A stretch of 8,612 nt of DNA from contig JAIXPU010000017.1 in the NCBI GenBank assembly GCA_027486075.1, positions 1 to 8,612 of the forward strand, given 5' to 3'. Under the pieces are notes generated by a model that made no database searches, was not told the DNA's origin, and worked only from the letters and a program-made list of their open reading frames with translations. The stretch is from Streptomycetaceae bacterium (GTDB lineage: Bacteria; Actinomycetota; Actinomycetes; Nanopelagicales; Nanopelagicaceae). The translations under genes and the position numbers were made by a program. Of the stretch, positions 1 through 5,917 are shown piece after piece. Positions within the stretch are counted from its first letter, which is position 1; every line of letters begins with the position of its first letter.

Positions 1-764
1 GTTACTTCGGCGGTAACGTTAAATCCACGAGATTTTGCCCAGCGAATAATCTCGACTCCACCTCGAGTTGTTACATGACAAATATGAAGACGAGCTTGAA
101 CATGATCTGCCAGTAATACATCTCGAGCAATGATCGACTCTTCTGCGATAGCAGGCCAACCCTTGAGCCCAAGTTGTGATGATACAAATCCTTCATTCAT
201 CTGACTTGCTTGTGTGAGGCGAGGCTCTTGAGCATGCTGAGCAATAACGCCATCAAACTTCTTTACATACTCAAGGGCTCGTCTCATAACCAGTGGATCG
301 AAGACACAATTACCATCATCGCTAAAAACTCGTACGCGAGCGGCAGAATCAGCCATCGCTCCAATTTCAGCGAGATGCTCGCCGTGAATGCCTTGAGTTA
401 CGGCACCAATCGGGAAGACATCAACGAAGCCAGCGCTCTGCCCTAATCTGTAGACCTGTTCTACTACACCTGCGGTGTCGGCAACCGGCGATGTATTGGC
501 CATCGCACTCACTGCGGTGAAGCCTCCACGCGCTGCAGCTTGTGACCCTGATAAAACAGTTTCGGCATCTTCTTTGCCTGGCTCACGCAGATGTGTGTGA
601 AGATCAACCAGCCCTGGAAGAGCTACTGAACCTGTGAAATCAAACTCTGTAGCGCCATCACTCTTAAGGTTTGTGCCGATCGCGGTAATGGTTTCGTTTT
701 CAATGGCAATATCTGAGAGAACCCCAGAGACCTCAACGTTTTTTATTAAGTATTTGCTCGTCAT
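1..764 (-). CDS. pyrC: Dihydroorotase (PyrC), N-terminal ~254 residues, cut by window edge
   Basis: Cytosolic zinc enzyme of the amidohydrolase superfamily that cyclises N-carbamoyl-aspartate to dihydroorotate, step three of pyrimidine synthesis. Reading the minus strand from the ATG at 764 gives an open frame to base 1. Visible signatures are the metal-binding DLHTHLREPG (H56, H58), MANTSP (residues 88-93), the bridging-ligand region FSDDG (147-151), HAQEP with metal ligand H177, and HICHVTT with H230. These fit the Gram-positive type I dihydroorotase. The C-terminal part, including the catalytic aspartate expected near residue 300, lies outside the window. The start codon overlaps the pyrB stop (ATGA at 764-761), and an AAGG lies 9 nt upstream inside pyrB, so the gene is probably translated by coupling with pyrB. 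An inactive dihydroorotase-like homologue is unlikely because every visible metal ligand is present. Confidence 0.96.
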   Translation of the reverse strand, partial: MTSKYLIKNVEVSGVLSDIAIENETITAIGTNLKSDGATEFDFTGSVALPGLVDLHTHLREPGKEDAETVLSGSQAAARGGFTAVSAMANTSPVADTAGVVEQVYRLGQSAGFVDVFPIGAVTQGIHGEHLAEIGAMADSAARVRVFSDDGNCVFDPLVMRRALEYVKKFDGVIAQHAQEPRLTQASQMNEGFVSSQLGLKGWPAIAEESIIARDVLLADHVQARLHICHVTTRGGVEIIRWAKSRGFNVTAEV

Positions 765-1711
765 GCAGTAACACCTTCACCTTCTGTAGCTCCCGCCAAG
801 AGCAGATAGAGAATCGCCATGCGCACGCTGACACCGTTAGTAACCTGCTCAACAATCACTGAACGGGCGCTATCTGCGCTATCAGCAGTTATCTCAAGTC
901 CCCTATTCATAGGACCTGGATGCATCACAATCGCCGTCGGTTTCATTCGTCGTAGTCGATCTGAATTCAGACCGAAGTAACGCGAATACTCGCGAGCATT
1001 CGGGAAGAACATCTCTGACATTCGCTCTAGCTGAATACGTAACATCATCACCGCATCGACGTTCTCAATCACTGCATCGAAATCATAGGAAACTGTTACC
1101 GGCCAAGATTCGATACCGACTGGGAGAAGCGTTGGTGGTGAAACCAGAGTAACTTTCGCCCCCAACTTGGTCAGAAGCAAGACATTTGATCTCGCAACGC
1201 GAGAGTGCAGAACATCTCCGACAATTGCAATATGAAGCCCTGCTAGATCTTCTGCCCCGTGAGATAGATGTCGTCGTAGCGTGAAGGCATCTAGAAGCGC
1301 CTGGCTAGGATGCTCGTGAGTGCCATCTCCAGCATTGATAACTGCGCCAGACATCCATTGACTCTCCGCAAGTCGTACTGCAGCACCTGATGCGCTATGG
1401 CGAATGATTACGGCATCGGCTCCCATAGCTTGCAAAGTCTGGGCTGTATCTTTTAGAGATTCACCCTTGCTCACACTCGAACCCTTGGCAGAGAAGTTAA
1501 TAACATCTGCCGACAGACGCTTTGCCGCGGCTTCAAATGAAATTCTTGTACGGGTTGAATCTTCAGCGAAGAGATTAACAATGGTGCGACCGCGCAAGGT
1601 GGGAAGCTTTTTCATGGGACCATCAGAGGCTCGCGCTAGCTCTTCGGCGGTGTTGAGAATGTTAATTGCCTGAGATTTTGAAATATCCGCTATCGATAAC
1701 AGGTGCTTCAT
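761..1711 (-). CDS. pyrB: Aspartate carbamoyltransferase catalytic chain (PyrB)
   Basis: Condenses carbamoyl phosphate with L-aspartate to give N-carbamoyl-aspartate, the committed step of pyrimidine synthesis; cytosolic, trimeric in the family. The 316-residue length is normal. The carbamoyl-phosphate motif STRTR is at 52-56, the 80s loop SKGES with its active-site lysine (K82) at 81-85, HPSQALLD at 134-141, the aspartate-contacting RIQLER at 225-230, and HPGPMNRG at 264-271. The ATG at 1711 is chosen because it overlaps the pyrR stop in an ATGA (1711-1708), the usual coupled arrangement, and because the N-terminus MKHLLSI is where the family begins. No regulatory chain gene (pyrI) is visible; actinobacterial enzymes usually lack one. 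The gene should be expressed with pyrR and pyrC. Confidence 0.98.
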   Translation of the reverse strand: MKHLLSIADISKSQAINILNTAEELARASDGPMKKLPTLRGRTIVNLFAEDSTRTRISFEAAAKRLSADVINFSAKGSSVSKGESLKDTAQTLQAMGADAVIIRHSASGAAVRLAESQWMSGAVINAGDGTHEHPSQALLDAFTLRRHLSHGAEDLAGLHIAIVGDVLHSRVARSNVLLLTKLGAKVTLVSPPTLLPVGIESWPVTVSYDFDAVIENVDAVMMLRIQLERMSEMFFPNAREYSRYFGLNSDRLRRMKPTAIVMHPGPMNRGLEITADSADSARSVIVEQVTNGVSVRMAILYLLLAGATEGEGVTA

Positions 1712-2244
1712 TGCGCAGGCCCATCCTCAATCGAGACCAAGTCAATTCCGTCGAGTTCTGTAAACTGCACTCGAACCACTTGGTTCTGTGAAGTGGGTAA
1801 ATTCTTTCCTACATAATCGGCTCTAATAGGGAGCTCGCGGTGCCCGCGGTCAACGAGGACTGCTAGTTGCACTGTTTGCGGACGACCAATTTCGCCAAGC
1901 GCATCTAAGGCTGCTCTAATCGTTCTTCCAGAGAAGAGGACATCATCAACGAGTACAACGTTGCGACCTTCAACGCCCAGCGAAGGAATCACTGTTGGCA
2001 TCAAGGCGCGAGGTGGTCTCAGTCGCAGGTCATCGCGATGCAAAGTGATATCCAAGGTTCCATGTTGAACCGCTCTACCCTCAATCGCTTCAATATTGGA
2101 GGCGATCCGAGCAGCCAGGTGCGCTCCCCTAGTTGGGATACCTAAGAGTGTGATTGATTCAGAACCAGAGTTACGTTCGAGAATCTCGTGGGAAATACGG
2201 GTAATGGCGCGGGCCATATCTGGCGCGGGCAAGGCAAGGCTCAT
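1708..2244 (-). CDS. pyrR: Bifunctional pyr operon regulator / uracil phosphoribosyltransferase (PyrR)
   Basis: RNA-binding regulator that senses UMP/UTP against PRPP and represses the pyr operon; many members also make UMP from uracil and PRPP. The 178-residue protein has the type I phosphoribosyltransferase fold. The PRPP loop VVLVDDVLFSGRT is at 96-108. Other conserved blocks are GIPTRG (35-40), LDITLHRDD (64-72) and the PyrR hallmark VLVDRGHRELPIRADYVGKN (129-148). A strong Shine-Dalgarno AAGGAG lies 8 nt before the ATG at 2244 and fixes the start. A PyrR-binding hairpin sits immediately upstream of that site, so the protein probably represses its own translation and, by coupling, that of pyrB and pyrC. 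It is the first gene of the operon and is divergent from bldD. Confidence 0.98.
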   Translation of the reverse strand: MSLALPAPDMARAITRISHEILERNSGSESITLLGIPTRGAHLAARIASNIEAIEGRAVQHGTLDITLHRDDLRLRPPRALMPTVIPSLGVEGRNVVLVDDVLFSGRTIRAALDALGEIGRPQTVQLAVLVDRGHRELPIRADYVGKNLPTSQNQVVRVQFTELDGIDLVSIEDGPAQ

Positions 2245-2252
2245 CTGTAAAT

Positions 2253-2258
2253 CTCCTT
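2253..2258 (-). promoter_or_regulatory. Ribosome binding site of pyrR
   Basis: AAGGAG on the minus strand, 8 nt before the pyrR ATG. It begins one base after the 3' arm of the PyrR-binding hairpin (2260-2277). Protein bound to the hairpin would therefore sit against the 30S landing site. The motif and spacing are read directly; the occlusion is inferred. Confidence 0.85.
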
Positions 2259-2259
2259 C

Positions 2260-2277
2260 CCCGCCTCGCAGGACGGG
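2260..2277 (-). promoter_or_regulatory. PyrR-binding RNA hairpin in the pyr leader
   Basis: In the transcript the 18 bases read CCCGUC-CUGCGA-GGCGGG. They fold into a continuous 6-bp stem (five Watson-Crick pairs and one U-G) closing the hexaloop CUGCGA. The known PyrR binding loop, recalled as ARUCCNGNGAGGYU with a CNGNGA hexaloop, is matched at UCC-U-G-C-GAGG and the following Y. There is no terminator or antiterminator alternative between the hairpin and the start codon, only the Shine-Dalgarno sequence. This points to translational repression, as reported for Mycobacterium smegmatis, rather than the attenuation seen in Bacillus. The structure is seen; the binding is inferred. Confidence 0.82.
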
Positions 2278-2297
2278 TCGTTAAAGGATGCGAGCGA

Positions 2298-2306
2298 ATG
2301 ATACCA
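2298..2306 (-). promoter_or_regulatory. Extended -10 promoter of the pyrRBC operon
   Basis: On the minus strand the bases read TGGTATCAT, an extended -10 (TGn) followed by TATCAT, one change from TATAAT. No good -35 lies 16-18 bases upstream, which suits an extended -10 promoter. Initiation about 7 bases downstream, near 2289-2291, would give a leader of roughly 45 nt holding only the PyrR hairpin and ribosome binding site. The start site is predicted, not observed. Confidence 0.5.
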
Positions 2307-2370
2307 CTCGAGTTCTACGCCCTGTGGATTGAACGGTCGCGCGCTCACCACGTGCACCTAAGGTCGCGCA

Positions 2371-2868
2371 ATGGCTACCGAAATTACCGACACCTTCGTC
2401 TCTGAGCGCCTACGTTCCATTCGTCGCGCACAATCGCTCTCCCTGAACGATGTCGAGAAAGCAAGCAATGGTGCGATTAAGGCGGTTGTTCTCGGCTCGT
2501 ATGAGAGAGGGTCGCGGTCACTGAGCGTCAAGAGAGCAATTCAGATCGCCCACTTCTATGGTGTTCCTGTCTCGACTCTCTTCGGGGCTTCGCTCGCACT
2601 TGAAATTGGGGCCAAGAGCCGCGTCATCATAGATACTCGTAGGTTGAGGGCGATGACAGAAGTTGAGACCGCCCGTGACCAGATAGCTCTTCAAATGGTT
2701 CTCAGATATGTCTCGTATATTCAACGTTCGCGAGAAGATTGGAATGGCGAGGTAATCTCGCTGCGAGAGCGCGATATAGAACATGTGGCAATCTGCCTTG
2801 GCTACACACCTACAACACTAATTGATTGGCTCGAAAGCCAGAAGTTGCTGCTCTCAGTACGAAATTAA
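2371..2868 (+). CDS. bldD: BldD-family transcriptional regulator with cyclic-di-GMP motif
   Basis: DNA-binding regulator of the XRE/helix-turn-helix class, 165 residues, aligning along its length with the BldD of Streptomyces. The N-terminal helix-turn-helix covers about residues 11-70 and includes the characteristic KAVVLGSYERG (37-47) and HFYGVPVSTL (61-70). The C-terminal domain carries RED (121-123), eight residues, then RERD (132-135). This is exactly the RxD-x8-RxxD signature through which Streptomyces BldD binds tetrameric cyclic-di-GMP and dimerises. The start ATG at 2371 has AAGG 7 nt upstream. It is the only plus-strand gene here, divergent from pyrR and convergent with nusB. In sporulating relatives it represses developmental genes; its targets in this organism are unknown. 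Family assignment is firm and the ligand is inferred from the motif. Confidence 0.93.
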   Translation: MATEITDTFVSERLRSIRRAQSLSLNDVEKASNGAIKAVVLGSYERGSRSLSVKRAIQIAHFYGVPVSTLFGASLALEIGAKSRVIIDTRRLRAMTEVETARDQIALQMVLRYVSYIQRSREDWNGEVISLRERDIEHVAICLGYTPTTLIDWLESQKLLLSVRN

Positions 2869-3287
2869 AGCGCGATGCTCTCTTTAATCTGAGAGATCTT
2901 CCCTAGTACTCCATGGATATAGCCAGCTGACTCTTCGGTCGAAAGCTCTTTCGCAAGATTGAGCGCTTCATCAATGGCAATTCCCTCCGCGAGTTCGGGG
3001 GTCCACACAATCTCGTAGATTCCTAGGCGAAGGATGTTTCGGTCCACTGCTGGGAGGCGATCCATATCCCATCCCTGGGCGTAGGTTGTGATGAGCTCAT
3101 CAATCTTTCGCTTATTGCTGGTAATTCCTGCGATCAACTCGCGTGTGAATTCACGGATAGGTCTGGCATCAGCTCCTTCCTCAACAACATCTCGAGTCAG
3201 GAGTAAATCTGCAGCAGAGGCGCCCCGAATATCTGCTTCGTAGAGAAGATCGAGGGTCTGTTTACGCGCTTTGCTGCGAGCTGACAC
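2865..3287 (-). CDS. nusB: Transcription antitermination factor NusB
   Basis: All-helical RNA-binding protein that, with NusE (ribosomal protein S10), binds the boxA element of rRNA operons and supports antitermination and rRNA maturation. The 140-residue length is normal. Family features are the arginine-rich N-terminus SARSKARKQTLDLLYEAD (2-19), DMDRLPAVDRNILRLGIYE (74-92) and the C-terminal EALNLAKELSTEESAGYIHG (106-125). The start is a GTG at 3287-3285 that shares one base with the efp stop (TAGTG), with no good ribosome binding site of its own, so translation is probably coupled to efp. Its stop codon overlaps that of the convergent bldD within TTAA at 2865-2868. The pair efp-nusB is a conserved bacterial neighbourhood. 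Confidence 0.97.
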   Translation of the reverse strand: MSARSKARKQTLDLLYEADIRGASAADLLLTRDVVEEGADARPIREFTRELIAGITSNKRKIDELITTYAQGWDMDRLPAVDRNILRLGIYEIVWTPELAEGIAIDEALNLAKELSTEESAGYIHGVLGKISQIKESIAL

Positions 3288-3847
3288 TAGTTTGCGCGGC
3301 CCTGATAAGAACCGTCGCGAGTATCGACAAGAACGATTTCATCCTGCTTGATAAAGAGCGGCACTTGAATCTGGATTCCCGTCTCGACTGTTGCAGGCTT
3401 GGTTCCACCAGATGAGCGATCACCCTGTAACCCTGGCTCTGTGTAAGTAATCTTCAAGGCGACAGATGCTGGAAGTTCAATGTAGAGCGGATTTCCTTCG
3501 TGAATAGCAACAATCGCCCCAGTATTTTCAAGCATGTAATTGCTTGCCTCTCCCACAGTATCTGCAGAAATATTCATCTGATCAAAGTTAACGTTATCCA
3601 TAAAGACAAAATCCTCGCCCTCCTTATAAAGGAAGTTCATTTCGCGCTTCTCGAGGATCGCCACGTCGACTTTGACTCCAGCATTGAAAGTCTTATCAAC
3701 AACTTTCCCAGTCATGACCTGCTTCAACTTAGTACGGACGAAAGCTGGACCCTTGCCAGGCTTTACGTGCTGAAACTCAACGACAGTCCAGAGCTGGCCA
3801 TCAATATCGAGGGTCATACCATTTTTGAGATCATTAGTTGTTGCCAC
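3287..3847 (-). CDS. efp: Translation elongation factor P (EF-P), PGKGP type
   Basis: Binds ribosomes stalled at polyproline stretches and promotes peptide bond formation. The 186-residue length matches the family. The N-terminal KOW-like domain holds the loop VKPGKGPAF (28-36), whose tip lysine is K32. The OB domains follow, and the EF-P signature lies in TKPATVETGIQIQVPLFI (149-166). The loop belongs to the PGKGP group found in Actinobacteria, reported to work without lysine modification in Corynebacterium glutamicum. The start is a GTG at 3847 with GGAG 5 nt upstream; the N-terminus MATTNDLKNG is typical. It follows aroQ after a 74-bp gap and leads directly into nusB. A pepQ-like peptidase gene often found before efp in actinobacteria is missing. 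Confidence 0.98.
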   Translation of the reverse strand: MATTNDLKNGMTLDIDGQLWTVVEFQHVKPGKGPAFVRTKLKQVMTGKVVDKTFNAGVKVDVAILEKREMNFLYKEGEDFVFMDNVNFDQMNISADTVGEASNYMLENTGAIVAIHEGNPLYIELPASVALKITYTEPGLQGDRSSGGTKPATVETGIQIQVPLFIKQDEIVLVDTRDGSYQGRAN

Positions 3848-3890
3848 GATAGCTCCAGTCCTGCGTTGTAACAGTTAGTTAAGGTGCGCG

Positions 3891-3896
3891 AGTTTA
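3891..3896 (-). promoter_or_regulatory. Possible -10 element for efp-nusB
   Basis: The 74-bp gap between aroQ and efp is AT-rich at its aroQ side and contains TAAACT on the minus strand, a plausible -10 about 44 bases before the efp start codon. The hexamer 17 bases upstream (TTTAAT) is a poor -35. No hairpin with a U-tract ends the aro transcript here, so efp could also be read through from aroQ. This is a weak call based on hexamer likeness only. Confidence 0.25.
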
Positions 3897-3921
3897 GCGC
3901 ATATCAATTGTTCATTAAAAA

Positions 3922-4353
3922 TCAGGAGAGAAGAGCCTTCAGCGCAATCAGAGCCAACACATAAGAATTAGGCCCGAAACCGCCTATAGTCCCATTTGCT
4001 ACCCCTGATATCACTGATGTGTGCCTGAATTCTTCACGAGATAAAGGATTAGAGAGATGTACTTCAATCAATGGGGCCTTGACCATCTCTGCTGCATCAC
4101 GAATCGCATACGAGTAATGAGTAAAGGCCGCAGGGTTGATGATCACTGGAAGATTTGCATCCGCAGCCTCGTGTAGCCAAGTAATGATCTCGGCTTCATC
4201 ATTGCTCTGTCTTACATCGGCGACAAAACCATGGGTCTTAGCAGCCGATTCAATCTGGGAAACCAACTGCGCGTAATTCATATCTCCGTAGATTGATGAA
4301 TCGCGAATATCTAACCGCCCTAAATTTGGACCGTTGAGGACTAGTACCTTCAT
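3922..4353 (-). CDS. aroQ: 3-dehydroquinate dehydratase, type II (AroQ)
   Basis: Removes water from 3-dehydroquinate to give 3-dehydroshikimate, the third shikimate pathway step; type II enzymes are cytosolic dodecamers. The 143-residue flavodoxin-like protein begins with VLNGPNLGRL (4-13). Catalytic R17 and Y22 lie in the flexible lid RDSSIYG (17-23). N73 and H79 fall in INPAAFTH, and H99 in EVHLSN, with R110 in FRHTS. Two usually conserved lid positions differ: the family has R-E-P where this protein has R-D-S. All catalytic residues remain, so it should be active. The start at 4353 has AAGG 7 nt upstream and overlaps the aroB stop (ATGA). It is the last gene of the aro cluster. Confidence 0.97.
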   Translation of the reverse strand: MKVLVLNGPNLGRLDIRDSSIYGDMNYAQLVSQIESAAKTHGFVADVRQSNDEAEIITWLHEAADANLPVIINPAAFTHYSYAIRDAAEMVKAPLIEVHLSNPLSREEFRHTSVISGVANGTIGGFGPNSYVLALIALKALLS

Positions 4354-5405
4354 TGGCTAACCTTCTCATATGCCGATATCAACTTGGCCTCATCTGGATT
4401 CTCAAGCCTCTGTGTCTTTCCAATTTCGGTGATAACTACAAAACGAAGGTTGTTGCCGCGTGACTTCTTATCAAGTTTCATGGCTGCGAACAGTTCGGGC
4501 CACTCACCTTTTGTGTACTCGGTTGGCAGACCAAGACCCTGAAGAACCGAGAGGTGCCTCGCTAGTAACTCCTGTGAGATGTACTTCATTTCGAAAGAGA
4601 GATGAGCGATGAAGGCCATACCGATCGAGACGCACTCACCATGTCGTAGCGAATACTGAGAGTGGATTTCAACTGCATGGCCAAAGGTGTGGCCGTAGTT
4701 GAGAATCTCTCGTTCAAAACTCTCCTTGAAGTCACCAGATACAACGTCAGCTTTAACCTGGACTGCTCTCTCGATCAGTTCCTGCGTCAACTCTTCAGAA
4801 CCTCTGATCTGCTCCAAAGTGAGACCCTCGATCTTTGTCAGGATCTGATTATCTTTGATAAACCCACATTTAACGACCTCTGCGAGTCCTGCTGCGAAAT
4901 CACGGTTGGATAAAGTCTTAAGCCACGCCGTATCGACAACCACCTTGATGGGTGAGTGAAAGGCGCCAATCAGATTCTTACCATAATCGCTATTAATGCC
5001 CGTCTTTCCACCTACTGCTGCATCTACCATCCCGGCAACAGTTGTAGGAATCGCAATCCAATCCATGCCGCGTAACCAAGAGGCTGCCGCATAACCAGAG
5101 ACATCTGTTACCGCGCCTCCCCCAATGCCAATAATGAGATCACTTCTTGTAAATCCTGCAGCTCCTAACCAGTTCCAAATAGATTCGAGGGTGCGAGCTG
5201 ACTTTCCAGCCTCGCCATCTGGGATACCGAAGTAGAAAAATTCTGCGCCCATTGAGTTGAACTTAGGAATGGAATCCTTCATGGTTTCGCTATAGATGAC
5301 GGCTACTCTTTCGCGATTAGCCGTAACTTCATCTATAGCCGCCAGATAATCGCGACCTATCTCTACTTCATAGCTGCGCTCAGAGGTGATCGAAATCTTC
5401 TTCAT
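4350..5405 (-). CDS. aroB: 3-dehydroquinate synthase (AroB)
   Basis: NAD- and metal-dependent cyclisation of DAHP to 3-dehydroquinate, the second shikimate pathway step. The 351-residue length is normal. The N-terminal NAD domain carries GIGGGAVTDVSGYAAASWLRG in two parts, GIGGGAVTD (93-101) and SWLRG (109-113). PTTVAGMVDAAVGGKTGIN (120-138) forms the substrate pocket. Metal ligands are E176 (GLAEVVK), H239 (NYGHTFGHA) and H255 (RHGECVSIGM). The ATG at 5405 is supported by the strong Shine-Dalgarno GGGGAGG ending 4 nt upstream and by the ATGA overlap with the aroK stop; this is the best ribosome binding site in the cluster. The dehydrogenase-like relatives of this fold lack this motif set. 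Confidence 0.98.
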   Translation of the reverse strand: MKKISITSERSYEVEIGRDYLAAIDEVTANRERVAVIYSETMKDSIPKFNSMGAEFFYFGIPDGEAGKSARTLESIWNWLGAAGFTRSDLIIGIGGGAVTDVSGYAAASWLRGMDWIAIPTTVAGMVDAAVGGKTGINSDYGKNLIGAFHSPIKVVVDTAWLKTLSNRDFAAGLAEVVKCGFIKDNQILTKIEGLTLEQIRGSEELTQELIERAVQVKADVVSGDFKESFEREILNYGHTFGHAVEIHSQYSLRHGECVSIGMAFIAHLSFEMKYISQELLARHLSVLQGLGLPTEYTKGEWPELFAAMKLDKKSRGNNLRFVVITEIGKTQRLENPDEAKLISAYEKVSQ

Positions 5406-5917
5406 CGCGCCTCCCCTAAACGTGAGAGGGCAATCGTAACAATCTCATCTTCGCTCTTGTCGTCTACGTTAATCGTAGTGTCTGCTATCGCTTGATAGAC
5501 GGGACGGCGAGCTTCCATGAGCGTCTGCCATTGCCCTCGTGGATTATTAAGTAGCAGTGGTCTATCGCGGTTGAAACCGATTCGCGGAGCAACCGTGGAA
5601 AGAGAAATATCGAGAAAGATGATGTGAGAGGCGATAGCGCGAAGAGCAGATTGGGCATCTATCGAAATTGGAGCCCCGCCGCCGAGTGATAAAACCGTTC
5701 CATCTGTCAGTAATTCTTCACGGAGAACTCTCTTCTCAATAGCTCGAAAGGCATCTTCTCCTTCATCAAGAAAGATTTGAGAGACCGTCTTTTCTTCCTG
5801 TTCTTCAATGAGATGGTCTGTATCCCTAAAGCTAAGCCCAAGTTTCTCTGCCAGGAGCGAACCAATAGTTGTCTTTCCTGAACCCATCGGCCCAATCAGA
5901 ATTACCTTTGGGGCCAT
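5402..5917 (-). CDS. aroK: Shikimate kinase (AroK)
   Basis: Transfers phosphate from ATP to shikimate, giving shikimate 3-phosphate (fifth pathway step). It is a 171-residue single-domain nucleoside-monophosphate-kinase fold. The Walker A P-loop GPMGSGKT is at 9-16. Shikimate contacts are D34 (in RDTD), R58 (GEDAFRAIE), G79-G81 (LSLGGGA) and the RRPVY region (137-141). The lid arginine R117 lies in NRDRPLL. The ATG at 5917 shares one base with the aroC stop (TAATG). There is no clear ribosome binding site, so coupling to aroC is likely. Gluconate kinase is the nearest alternative, but the shikimate residues and the aro neighbours rule it out. Confidence 0.97.
   Translation of the reverse strand: MAPKVILIGPMGSGKTTIGSLLAEKLGLSFRDTDHLIEEQEEKTVSQIFLDEGEDAFRAIEKRVLREELLTDGTVLSLGGGAPISIDAQSALRAIASHIIFLDISLSTVAPRIGFNRDRPLLLNNPRGQWQTLMEARRPVYQAIADTTINVDDKSEDEIVTIALSRLGEAR

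Noticed and set aside
210..446. A 78-codon plus-strand frame near the left edge
   Set aside because: It is opposite the clearly coding pyrC frame, which has conserved metal-binding motifs here.
1404..1673. An 89-codon plus-strand frame opposite pyrB
   Set aside because: Antisense shadow of conserved pyrB, including the STRTR region; no family resemblance.
2317..2325. A BldD-box-like sequence (ACGCCCTGT) upstream of the pyr -10
   Set aside because: It matches only about five of seven core positions of the BldD consensus as I recall it, and outer positions fail; chance in this GC-rich gap is likely.
3500..3871. A 123-codon open frame on the plus strand opposite efp
   Set aside because: It lies entirely antisense to a highly conserved gene, has no recognisable motifs or ribosome site, and its composition follows from efp codon usage.
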